This document shows positions 39,277 to 47,067 of a stretch of 64,000 nt of DNA, in pieces (within the stretch, counting starts at the first letter, position 1; every line of letters starts with the position of its first letter). A program made the position numbers and the translations under genes. The DNA is from Escherichia coli DSM 30083 = JCM 1649 = ATCC 11775 (GTDB lineage Bacteria; Pseudomonadota; Gammaproteobacteria; Enterobacterales; Enterobacteriaceae), in assembly GCF_003697165.2 (NCBI RefSeq), contig NZ_CP033092.2, positions 4,650,001 through 4,714,000 of the forward strand, in the 5' to 3' direction. The notes under the pieces were generated by a model, which was not told the origin of the DNA, did not search any database, and saw only the letters and a list, made by a program, of their open reading frames with translations.

Positions 39277-39555
39277 TTAGTAGTAGTAAATTTGTGGATA
39301 ACAGTCCGGGAACCAGACGATTCCTTCCGGATCATCCCCCTGCATTACCCGATGACATTGGCGTCGATCATCTGCGCGACGGCGAAGCGTAGTATAGAGC
39401 CGCTTCCATTCATGATCGCCCGGTGTACTGTAGTTTACCCAACAATCCATTGAAGGGTGACGCCATTTACCTGTAAGTGTTGGGATCCCTGAATGCTTAT
39501 GCGGCTTCGCTTTACCATTACGATCCCTATCTTTACGCGTATTAAACGTGGACAT
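39277..39555 (-). CDS. Hypothetical protein, 92 residues
   Basis: Start STFNTRKDRDRNGKAKPHKH is preceded by AGGAG with a seven-base spacer, a good ribosome binding site. Basic and His/Arg-rich N-terminus, a middle with GKWRHPSMDCWVNYS, and a Tyr-rich end (PQIYYY). No signal peptide or membrane segment. I do not recognise the family. It follows another small basic gene with the same style of ribosome binding site; together they look like an accessory or phage-derived pair. Confidence 0.6.
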   Translation of the reverse strand: MSTFNTRKDRDRNGKAKPHKHSGIPTLTGKWRHPSMDCWVNYSTPGDHEWKRLYTTLRRRADDRRQCHRVMQGDDPEGIVWFPDCYPQIYYY

Positions 39556-39616
39556 TTTTAGTCTCCTGTTAAGAGTTCTAAAAATGTGCTTCCTTAAAAT
39601 AGTTCATCATTTTCCC

Positions 39617-39829
39617 TTAATTCGCATAGCGTGCTTTTGCACGAATTTCCGATACGCGGGGACCATTATGATAGCGTCGATGCCCACACATCCAACAAGA
39701 ACAAATACAGGGAGTACGAAAGCAAATACCTGATGCTTTTTTGCTTCCATCGCCTGCAGTGCGATAACGACAGCGGATTTTTTTTAATCGCACCATATGA
39801 TGGCGACGTTCAGCACGATTACGGGTCAT
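39617..39829 (-). CDS. Small Cys-containing basic protein, unknown
   Basis: 70 residues, start at 39829 with AGGAG seven bases upstream. Arg/His-rich N-terminus (TRNRAERRHHMVRLKKIRCRY) followed by TPCICSCWMCGHRRYHNG, a Cys cluster that resembles small conserved hypothetical proteins with a CxCxMCGNPR-type motif (from memory). May bind metal. Function unknown. It lies upstream of the 39277 gene on the same strand. Confidence 0.6.
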   Translation of the reverse strand: MTRNRAERRHHMVRLKKIRCRYRTAGDGSKKASGICFRTPCICSCWMCGHRRYHNGPRVSEIRAKARYAN

Positions 39830-39913
39830 AGCAAAACTCCTGAGCAGGCGGCACTATGCCGCTTTCATAGGAGTTCTGAATGCTGGTGCTTTCTGTATGG
39901 CATAACCATGCCT

Positions 39914-40204
39914 CTAACGGTTAAGTGCTTGCAGCACATGTTGCGGATCATTGGCAATCGCTCGCAGCAAAGCCTTTGCAGGCCCGGTCGGTGAACGTCG
40001 CCCCTGCTCCCAGTTACGCAACGTGTCTACGCTTACGGAAATAAGATCGGCAAATTTAGATTGTGACAACCCTGAAGCGCGGCGTATTTCTTTGATTTTC
40101 ATAGCATCAACTTCAAAAGTCCGTGAAGGCTGTCGCGTTCCTTCAATAATTTCATTCATCTGGGCCATGCTGTGAGTCAACCGCTCAAAAAGTGCCTTAT
40201 CCAT
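39914..40204 (-). CDS. HigA-type XRE antitoxin
   Basis: 96 residues. Cro/C1 helix-turn-helix in the C-terminal half: IKEIRRASGLSQSKFADLIS then VSVDTLRNWEQGRRSPTGPA. The N-terminal 35 residues (FERLTHSMAQMNEIIEGTRQPSRTF) are the toxin-binding and regulated part in HigA2-like antitoxins. ATG directly follows the toxin stop codon (TAAATG) with GAGG upstream, so the genes are coupled, toxin first, as in higBA systems. Likely autorepressor of the pair. Confidence 0.85.
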   Translation of the reverse strand: MDKALFERLTHSMAQMNEIIEGTRQPSRTFEVDAMKIKEIRRASGLSQSKFADLISVSVDTLRNWEQGRRSPTGPAKALLRAIANDPQHVLQALNR

Positions 40205-40516
40205 TTACCACCTCGTATTTAACAACCGGAGCATTGCTTTTTCCTGGGGAGACAGATCATCTTTAATACCCTTACGATAAATAAGCAGTAATCTGATCTC
40301 ATAATGTTTAACCTGATGAAAGTAAATAACCCTGACACCAGCACGTTTCCCCTTTCCTCCTGAGACCCATCGAACCTTTCTTAACCCACCAGTTTCAGGT
40401 ATTACCTCACCATAGTCAGGATTCAAGGCCAGGAAAAACTGAAAACGACTGAATTCATCGTCGTTCAGCAGTTTTTGAACATCTTCAGTAAAAATTTCCG
40501 TTTCGATGAAGAGCAT
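40205..40516 (-). CDS. HigB/RelE-type mRNA interferase toxin
   Basis: 103 residues. Begins MLFIETEIFTEDVQKLL and contains TGGLRKVRWVSGGKGKRAGVRVIYF, the core seen in HigB2-like RelE-superfamily toxins that cut mRNA on the ribosome. Basic residues K/R in GGKGKRAG are the expected catalytic or RNA-binding set. No clear ribosome binding site precedes the ATG; a perfect TATAAT lies one base before it. A palindrome at 40554-40570 is a likely operator. Confidence 0.85.
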   Translation of the reverse strand: MLFIETEIFTEDVQKLLNDDEFSRFQFFLALNPDYGEVIPETGGLRKVRWVSGGKGKRAGVRVIYFHQVKHYEIRLLLIYRKGIKDDLSPQEKAMLRLLNTRW

Positions 40517-40553
40517 AATTATACGCCATTGGCTTAGAGTAACAATCCTTTTT

Positions 40554-40570
40554 GTACGTCATTGACGTAC
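40554..40570. promoter_or_regulatory. Palindromic operator upstream of the higBA-like pair
   Basis: GTACGTCA-T-TGACGTAC, a perfect 8-bp inverted repeat around one base, 38 bp before the toxin ATG. The position and symmetry fit an antitoxin-bound operator. On the minus strand TTGTTA (40545-40540), 16 bp and TATAAT (40523-40518) follow. Confidence 0.6.
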
Positions 40571-40637
40571 CATTGAAACCACTAGCTTACTGATAGTGCT
40601 CCAGCAAAACCACGTCTCTGCCGGGTTTGTCTTTACA

Positions 40638-40662
40638 TTTGCGAGGCGCTTTCCAGATTTTT
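40638..40662. repeat. Degenerate intergenic repeat, partial copy 3
   Basis: TTTGCGAGGCGCTTTCCAGA matches the first half of the copies at 38536 and 38975. With copy 2 it brackets the accessory segment 39.0-40.6 kb. Confidence 0.6.
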
Positions 40663-40744
40663 CACGCCCGTGAATTTCCCTGTATCCATCCAGCAAAAAC
40701 GGGTGTATAAAACTGTACATTCATACAGCAAAATGAGTTCTACT

Positions 40745-41653
40745 ATGGCACTGGAAAAAGGAATTGCAGAGTTAGTCGAAGAGTTTATCGCTGCGGGTCG
40801 CCCCTCATCGCGCCAACAAAGTATTACGCAGCGCAGAGAGGGCTATATCGCCAGCGCTGTTCTTGCGGGTGAGACAGAAACGCGGGTAGATATTCAGACT
40901 ATCGAACTTGAAGGGATGACCTTACGAATAGTGTCACCGCTGAATGCCCCGACATTACTCCCGACGATAATTTATTACTACGGTGGCTGTTTTGTTAGCG
41001 GCGGGTTCGCAACTCACGACAACCAGCTGCGCCAGTTAGCCTATTACGGGCAATGTCGGATTATTGCCGTCCAGTATCGGCTGGCACCGGAACATACTTT
41101 CCCCGCCGCCCATGATGATGCACAACGAGGTGCAGAATTAGTCCGGCAACACGCCGAACGACTCGGCGTTGATAAACAACGAATAACTCTTGCCGGTGAC
41201 AGTGCGGGAGGGCATCTGGCGCTGGTAACTGCTTTGCGATTGAAGCGTGCTGGCGAGTGGCAACCAGCACAACTCATCTTAATTTATCCTATGCTTGATG
41301 CGACTGCGCATTTCGAAAGCTACATACGCAATGGTCACGATTACATCATCACACGCGACACTTTACTGAGCGGCTTTGAGATGTACCTGCCAGGCATTGA
41401 ACGCAGGCATCCTGAAGCCAGCCCTATTTGGCGCAATGATTTCAATGGCTTGCCACCTGTACATATCATTACCGCTGAATACGACCCACTTTGCGATGAA
41501 GGTGAAGCGTTGTATCACCGCATGACAGGGCAAGGAGTGCAATGCACCTGCCAACGCTACCTTGGCGTTATCCACGGATTTTTTCAGTTAGGTGGTATCA
41601 GTGAGGCTGCGCGATCGGCGCTACGGGATGTTGCCTGGAGAGCGGGAAGGTAA
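40745..41653 (+). CDS. Alpha/beta hydrolase, hormone-sensitive-lipase family esterase
   Basis: 302 residues from the ATG at 40745 (MALEKGIAELVEEFIAAG). Oxyanion-hole motif reads YYYGGCF instead of the usual HGGG; nucleophile elbow GDSAGGH; Asp in AEYDPLCDEG; His in GVIHGFFQLGG. These give a complete Ser-Asp-His triad. Cytoplasmic, no signal peptide. Substrate unknown. In-frame upstream starts (40733 ATG, 40670 GTG) also lack a clear ribosome binding site, so the start is uncertain. I do not recall this gene in K-12 between yiiE and fabY. Confidence 0.85.
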   Translation: MALEKGIAELVEEFIAAGRPSSRQQSITQRREGYIASAVLAGETETRVDIQTIELEGMTLRIVSPLNAPTLLPTIIYYYGGCFVSGGFATHDNQLRQLAYYGQCRIIAVQYRLAPEHTFPAAHDDAQRGAELVRQHAERLGVDKQRITLAGDSAGGHLALVTALRLKRAGEWQPAQLILIYPMLDATAHFESYIRNGHDYIITRDTLLSGFEMYLPGIERRHPEASPIWRNDFNGLPPVHIITAEYDPLCDEGEALYHRMTGQGVQCTCQRYLGVIHGFFQLGGISEAARSALRDVAWRAGR

Positions 41654-41670
41654 CTCCGGACCAGGGCCCA

Positions 41671-41703
41671 GAAAAGGTTTTCAGATTGAAAACCTTTTCA
41701 GTC
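41671..41703. terminator. Bidirectional terminator between the esterase and fabY
   Basis: GAAAAGGTTTTCA-GAT-TGAAAACCTTTTC: a perfect 13-bp stem between convergent genes. Confidence 0.85.
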
Positions 41704-41716
41704 AAGTAAAACGCCC

Positions 41717-42706
41717 CTACTCTTCTTCGTTTCCGCCCTCTTCATACGGACCAAATGGCTTCGCGGGCAGAACGATATACGTGCCTTCAAACACTGCACC
41801 CGGCGTCTCGTCGCCAAAGATTTCTACTTGCATCTGCACCCGTGCTTTTCGTCCGCGCGCCAGACGGTCGAGATCGCCACTTAAGGCACCAAGGTCGGCT
41901 ACCGCATGGGGTTTTCCGCTAATCGGTTTGCTATAGCGGATATGCGCATCCGCCAGAATAATCGTTCCGCCGAGGTGGCGTTCGCGCAGCATCAGCCAGA
42001 TAAGCCCCCAACCAGTGAGCGTTGCCAGCGAGAATAAACTCCCGGCAAACAGCGTGTGATGCGGATTCTGATTGCCTGTTTCCGGCATGGTGGTGATAAA
42101 TTTTTGCCCGGTATATTGCTGAATGCGCACACCCATTTTTTCACTCAGCGGGATGTGTTCATACCACGCTTGCTGGAGCTGGGCGCACCAGTCGCCGCGA
42201 TGAAGAATATCATCCAGAGTGGCAACAGGTTTTATCATCAAAAAATGGCGAATCGGCGTGGTGGTTGGCGTGGTGATTTCACCCTGATTAACAAACCCCA
42301 GCTTGGCGAAAAACTCCACCGCGTCTTCACGGGCGCTACAGGTCACGCGCTTAACGCCTTCCTGACGTGCCACCGACTCCAGGGTCATCGCCATCAGCGT
42401 GCCTAACCCTTTGTCCTGCACGTCGGGATGAACGGCCATAAAGCGAATGGACGCTTCATTGTCGGCATTAATATACAGTCGGCCTACCGCTACCAGATTA
42501 CCCTGCTCGTCGACGACCATCTGGTGATGCGCCATCGCATCCCACGCGTCGCGTTCCGAACCTTTTGGTTGATGCAGGGGCTTACGCAACATTTCCCAGC
42601 GAAACTGATAGTAACGCTCTAATTCTTCTTCTGTTTGTGGAACCCGAAGGTGATACATAGCGATACTCTCTCTTGTTTCCCGTGACAACCCTGGAAGCTG
42701 GCTCAT
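41717..42706 (-). CDS. fabY: FabY (YiiD), GNAT plus hotdog thioesterase fusion
   Basis: 329 residues, the full length. N-terminal GNAT acyltransferase domain ([19 protein letters not shown] acetyl-CoA loop near 95-113; EFFAKLGFV) and a C-terminal YiiD_C hotdog domain ([33 protein letters not shown]). The name FabY comes from a proposed role in starting fatty-acid synthesis; that role is less certain than the domains. It overlaps dtd by 4 bp and ends the yihX-yihY-dtd-fabY operon. Confidence 0.94.
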
Positions 42707-43140
42707 ACCTGCAACCAGAATGTCACGGGGCCATCATTGACCAGCGATACCTGCATATCCGCAGCGAAGCGTCCTGTTTGCGTGTTCATCTCTTGCTGAC
42801 GGCAGCGTTCGACGAAATAGTCATATAACGCCTCCGCGCGATCCGGTGATGCGCCTTTGGAGAAACTTGGGCGCATCCCCCGTTCGGTATCTGCGGCAAG
42901 GGTAAACTGGGAAACCACCAGTACACTGCCGCCCGCCTGTTGCACGTTGAGATTCATCTTGCCTTCGGCATCGCTAAAGATGCGGTAGCCGAGCACACGC
43001 TCGCACAGACGGTTTGCTTTCTGTTCGTCGTCATCCTTTTCGACACCCAATAACACCAAAAGTCCCGCGCCAATTTCACCCGTCACTTCTCCCTCCACGG
43101 TGACGCTGGCACGGGTTACGCGTTGAATTAATGCAATCAT
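42703..43140 (-). CDS. dtd: Dtd, D-aminoacyl-tRNA deacylase
   Basis: 145 residues, the full length. It removes D-amino acids and glycine mischarged onto tRNA. Conserved motifs are SQFTLAAD (near 77-84) and the Gly-cisPro-type NDGPVTFWL at the C-terminus. Overlaps yihY by 4 bp and fabY by 4 bp. Confidence 0.97.
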
Positions 43141-44009
43141 GGTTCGTCGTCTTCTTCTTGTTCAGCAGCCTGTTTTAATTTGCGGTATTCCCCGAGAGTG
43201 ACAGTAATTTCCGCGCCAAGCAAGACGATACACCATGTCCAGTAGACCCAAACAAAGAGAATGGGGATCACCGCCAGCACACCGTAAATGAGCTGATATG
43301 ATGGGAACATGGTGATATAAAGCGCGAAACCTTTCTTTCCTGCTTCGAACAGGAGCGCGGCGACAAACGCGCCGACAATCGCGTCGCGGTTAGGTACACG
43401 GATGGTAGGAACGATGCTGTACAGCAGCCAGAAAGAGATCCACGACAACAGCAGCGGAAAAATACGCAACACATTATCGATGACAGTATTGAGATCGCTC
43501 GCCCAGCGCAGAGAGAGCAGATAGGCGCTGATCGCCAGACTGGCCCCTGCCAACAGCGGCCCCAGCGTTAAAATCATCCAGTACACGGCAAACGAGTAAA
43601 TTTTGGGTCGCGCTCGTTTACTGCGCCAGATGGTATTCAACGCGCTATCGATGGAGTACATCAACAATAACGCCGTGACGATCAGCCCGCACGCCCCGAC
43701 GGCGGTCATTTTGTTGGAATTGGCGACAAACTGTTCGATATATCGCTGGATAATATCGCCAGTAGCAGGCAGAAAGTTGGCAAAAATAAAGTGACGCAAC
43801 TGAATGCTGACGTCGGAAAACATGGGAAAAGCGGCGAAAAGCGCAAAAACAACGGCAACCAGCGGCACTAATGAGAGCAACGACACATAGGCAAGGTTAC
43901 CTGCCAGGGTTGTCATGTTGTCCTCATCAATGCGTTGCCAGAGTAGTTTTAGCCAGGCCCATAGTGGACGGGTACGATGCCTGGCTTTGTCCTGAATGGT
44001 TTTTAGCAT
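43137..44009 (-). CDS. yihY: YihY, UPF0761 inner-membrane protein
   Basis: 290 residues with six membrane segments. It was once called ribonuclease BN (rbn) in error; BrkB/YihY family (PF03631), function unclear. Motifs include [21 protein letters not shown] and [18 protein letters not shown]. Acidic tail EQEEDDEP. Overlaps yihX by 7 bp and dtd by 4 bp. Confidence 0.95.
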
Positions 44010-44602
44010 AACACCTTCGCGAAATAGTCCGGGATGGTGGTTTTATCTTTCACCAGAATACTAGTAATGCCTAGCTGATTAGCTCCTTCTATATTATCGG
44101 CGTTATCGTCGAAAAAGACCGTATCGTCTGGTGAAAAACCTTCTGCCTGCAAAACATGCTGATAAATTCGTGCTTCAGGTTTGCGCATACCCAAGTCTTG
44201 CGACAGATAGATATGGTCAGCAGCATCACGGATTTCCGGGTATTCCTCCGGCCAGAAGGTAGTATGCAGGCGGTTAGTATTGGAAAGCACCACCACGCGA
44301 TGCCCCTGCTCACGCAGTTTATGCATGATGGCGATCACTTCCGGTCGTAGCGCAACAAATACCGCCTGCCAACCGTGGGAGAACTGCTCATAGCTTAGCG
44401 GCAGGGCCATCTCATGACACAGTGCCTCTGCGAACGCTTCGTCGCTAATTTCCCCACGCTCATGCTGATGAAACGCCTCGCCCATGTGGAAACTCTTCTT
44501 AAGCGTAGCCAGTGGAACACGCGTTAAATCGCTCCAGGCCCCCAGCACACGGTTAAAGTCGATATCGACAATCACATTACCTAAATCAAAGATATAGAGC
44601 AT
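44003..44602 (-). CDS. yihX: YihX, HAD-like alpha-D-glucose-1-phosphate phosphatase
   Basis: 199 residues from the ATG at 44602 (MLYIFDLGNVIVDIDFNRVLG). HAD motif I FDLGNV with nucleophile Asp6, motif II VVLSNTNR, motif III KPEARIYQH Lys, motif IV FFDDNADNIEGA. It dephosphorylates glucose-1-phosphate derived from glycogen. Upstream extension to 44623 lacks support. First gene of the operon with yihY, dtd and fabY. Confidence 0.96.
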   Translation of the reverse strand: MLYIFDLGNVIVDIDFNRVLGAWSDLTRVPLATLKKSFHMGEAFHQHERGEISDEAFAEALCHEMALPLSYEQFSHGWQAVFVALRPEVIAIMHKLREQGHRVVVLSNTNRLHTTFWPEEYPEIRDAADHIYLSQDLGMRKPEARIYQHVLQAEGFSPDDTVFFDDNADNIEGANQLGITSILVKDKTTIPDYFAKVLC

Positions 44603-44691
44603 TTTTGCCTCCTTTCGCGCCACAAGAAATTAACTGTAGCGGGAAAGGGTGGGTTTGGCTATGTGGCAATAAGGGTAATCTTGTGATGCTG

Positions 44692-44732
44692 ATTGCGAAA
44701 AAGCAGAGTAATTTCACTGGCTTTTTCGCAAT
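44692..44732. terminator. Hairpin between yihX promoter side and the variant sulfosugar operon
   Basis: ATTGCGAAAAAGC, 15-nt loop, GCTTTTTCGCAAT: a perfect 13-bp inverted repeat ten bases past the mutarotase stop codon. It probably ends the minus-strand operon. Confidence 0.75.
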
Positions 44733-44742
44733 AGATGAATGG

Positions 44743-45630
44743 TTAAGATTCAGGTGTAAATTGCCAACGAGTTTCGATGACCAGCGGCTTATCTGGTGTC
44801 ACAAATTCCGGCGTTAGATTTATTGCGTTAGGTGCCTGAGTCAGCGGGTTAATACAGGTGGCATCGGGCTGTTTATCAAATACCACCAGACTGTTTGCAG
44901 AAGAGGTCATGGTCATCGCGAGTTTACCAGGCCACAGTAACTTAACCTTCACCCCGTCATAAAAACCAAAACAGTCATCCCAGGGACCAACTTGAGGAGA
45001 GATACGATTTCCAGTTGGCAGTTCATCACTACCCGCTTCTTCTTGCCAGTCCGCATCAAAAAGCACCTGCAACGATTCTGTATTTTGCGGAGTCAGCTTT
45101 TTCGCAAACCACGGATGCCAGCCTGCGGAGGCCGGGAATGTATCGGCATATGAATGGACTTCCAGTTGCAAAACCAGCGCATCGTTCTCCAGCAAAAAAG
45201 TCTGAATCACTTCCCCTTGCCAGGGCCACGGTGAAGCCAGGGGCATACGTAAAGTCAGGGAATCTGCTGTTTTGTCGATGATTTCCCACGTTGAGTAACA
45301 AGCCATACCATGCAACGCATGTGGTGGTTTATTGGCGGGTAAAGAATAACATTGCCCACCAGCATTCAGCGTCGCATTCCCCAGTCGCCCTGCCCACGGC
45401 ACCATTGGGAAACAGCCATACTGAAAAGCTCTGCGCTGCGGCTGCCATTGGCGTAATACTTCAGAACCAAATGCCTTTAACGAGGTTATCCTGGCACCAT
45501 CATGCGGATAAATCTGCAGGTGAATATTGCCTTTTTCCAGCGTCACTAACTCTCCTACAGGCCCAGGCCATGGCGCGTCAAACGCCTGTTGTAGCGCCAG
45601 GTAATGCTCGTTTTTTCGTTCAGTTTTCAT
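44743..45630 (-). CDS. Aldose 1-epimerase-family protein (YihR-like position)
   Basis: 295 residues from the ATG at 45630 (MKTERKNEHYLALQQAF). Galactose-mutarotase-like fold (PF01263): PPHALHGMACYSTW with a candidate catalytic His, ASAGWHPWFAKKL with the second His, and NLTPEFVTPDKPLVIE near the C-terminus as candidate Glu region. It overlaps the upstream MFS gene by 11 bp, so translation is coupled. In K-12 the sulfoquinovose mutarotase YihR is in the same cassette; this one would interconvert anomers of the imported or released sugar (inference). A start at 45687 is less likely. Confidence 0.85.
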   Translation of the reverse strand: MKTERKNEHYLALQQAFDAPWPGPVGELVTLEKGNIHLQIYPHDGARITSLKAFGSEVLRQWQPQRRAFQYGCFPMVPWAGRLGNATLNAGGQCYSLPANKPPHALHGMACYSTWEIIDKTADSLTLRMPLASPWPWQGEVIQTFLLENDALVLQLEVHSYADTFPASAGWHPWFAKKLTPQNTESLQVLFDADWQEEAGSDELPTGNRISPQVGPWDDCFGFYDGVKVKLLWPGKLAMTMTSSANSLVVFDKQPDATCINPLTQAPNAINLTPEFVTPDKPLVIETRWQFTPES

Positions 45631-46969
45631 GAGATTGTTCCCTGATGTAGCGGTAAGAAGCGGTTTCTTGTTCATCGGTTGGCTCAATCAGCCAGACGCA
45701 AACAAAGGAAAGAACTGAGACAGCAAATAAAAACAGAGCGACATACCACGGTTTTCCTCCCCCTAGCGCCAGCAAACTTGAGGCGATAAGGGGGCTTAGT
45801 CCGCCAAGAATCGCGGAAAATTGATAAGCAAAAGAAAGGCCGGTATATCGTACTTTGGTACCGAACATGCGGGTGAAAAGTGTTGGCTGCACGGCAAACA
45901 TCATCGTCGGACCTAAGTTGTAGCCAAGGATCATACTGCACCAGATGATGAGCGTACTTTTGCTATCCAGTAATAAGAAGAAAGGAAACGCGAACAGGAC
46001 ACAAAATCCTGCTCCCGACAAATACAGACTTTTTTGACCTATACGATCTGATAACCATCCAACCAATGGACAACTGAAAATACCGATCGCCGAGGCAATC
46101 AACATACCCGTCAGGGGAATATCTCGCGACAATGCTAATTGGCTGGAAATATAGACAATACCAAAGGCGTTAATAATATTAGAGGAGACACTTTCCGCCA
46201 GCCTCGCACCCAGTGCCAATAAAATATTTCGTGGATGTTTTTTGAATAATTCAATCAACGGAGGAACGGACTTTTCTTTATTATTCGTCGTTTTTTGCTT
46301 TTGAAAATCCAGCGTTTCTTCGGTATGCAGGCGGATAAACAGCCCAACGATCAACATCACCGCAGAAAGCCAAAACGGAATGCGCCATCCCCAGGAGAGA
46401 AACTGCTCCGAAGTAAGAAAATGGTTACAGAGAGCAAAAATACCGGTTGCCAGCATAATACCCACAGACGCAGCCGTTTGCGGGAGTGAACCTAAAAATC
46501 CGCGTCGGGATTCGGGCGCTGATTCTATGGTCATCAATGCCGCTCCGCCGTACTCGCCACCAAGACCAAAGCCCTGAATCAAACGCAGCACCATTAATAC
46601 AAGCGGTGCCCAAATGCCAATTTCCTGATACGTCGGAATAAAACCAATCAAAAATGTGGAGCAACCGACAATAGCCAGCGTCCAGATAAGTGTTATTTTT
46701 CGCCCGATTTTATCGCCAAAATGACCAAAGACGATGCCACCTAAAGGACGAGTCAGAAAACCAACACCAAAGGTCGCAAAGGAAGCTATAAGACCTATAA
46801 AAGGATCGCTGTCTGGATAAAACAGCGGTGCAAATACCAGTCCTGCTGCCGTGCCAAAAATAAAGAAGTCATACCATTCCATTAACGCGCCTGCGAAACT
46901 GCCCATAACGACACGTCTCATGGCTTTACCGGAAAGCCCTTCACGCGGTGCGGGTAACTTTTCAGACAT
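45620..46969 (-). CDS. MFS transporter, metabolite:H+ symporter (MHS) type
   Basis: 449 residues, 12 predicted helices. MHS-family signatures: FAGALMEWYDFFIFGTAAGL near the start, FGHFGDKIGRKITL after helix 2, and GEYGGAALMTIESAPESRRG after helix 4, like ShiA, YhjE and ProP relatives. These usually import organic acids or osmolytes with H+. It is unlike YihO/YihP, which are glycoside-pentoside-hexuronide symporters in K-12. Either uptake of the sulfonate substrate or export of DHPS is possible. A strong hairpin lies between it and the upstream MFS gene. Confidence 0.85.
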   Translation of the reverse strand: MSEKLPAPREGLSGKAMRRVVMGSFAGALMEWYDFFIFGTAAGLVFAPLFYPDSDPFIGLIASFATFGVGFLTRPLGGIVFGHFGDKIGRKITLIWTLAIVGCSTFLIGFIPTYQEIGIWAPLVLMVLRLIQGFGLGGEYGGAALMTIESAPESRRGFLGSLPQTAASVGIMLATGIFALCNHFLTSEQFLSWGWRIPFWLSAVMLIVGLFIRLHTEETLDFQKQKTTNNKEKSVPPLIELFKKHPRNILLALGARLAESVSSNIINAFGIVYISSQLALSRDIPLTGMLIASAIGIFSCPLVGWLSDRIGQKSLYLSGAGFCVLFAFPFFLLLDSKSTLIIWCSMILGYNLGPTMMFAVQPTLFTRMFGTKVRYTGLSFAYQFSAILGGLSPLIASSLLALGGGKPWYVALFLFAVSVLSFVCVWLIEPTDEQETASYRYIREQSHEN

Positions 46970-47032
46970 AATTTTCCTCTCCTGGTAGGCGAGAAATCTG
47001 GGATACGAACCACTAAACGTGGGCAGTTTGAA

Positions 47033-47066
47033 TTAATGCGCATCGGCTTAAACCGATGCGCATTAA
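47033..47066. terminator. Strong hairpin inside the variant operon
   Basis: TTAATGCGCATCGG-CTTAAA-CCGATGCGCATTAA: a perfect 14-bp stem one base after the stop codon of the 47068 MFS gene. No T tract follows on the minus strand, so it may be an mRNA-processing or stability element, or a partial terminator, between the two transporter genes. Confidence 0.7.
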
Positions 47067-47067
47067 A

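Noticed and set aside
41671..41703. Possible attachment site or IS end because of the perfect inverted repeat
   Set aside because: Position between convergent genes and A/T tracts make it a terminator; no transposase or target duplication nearby.
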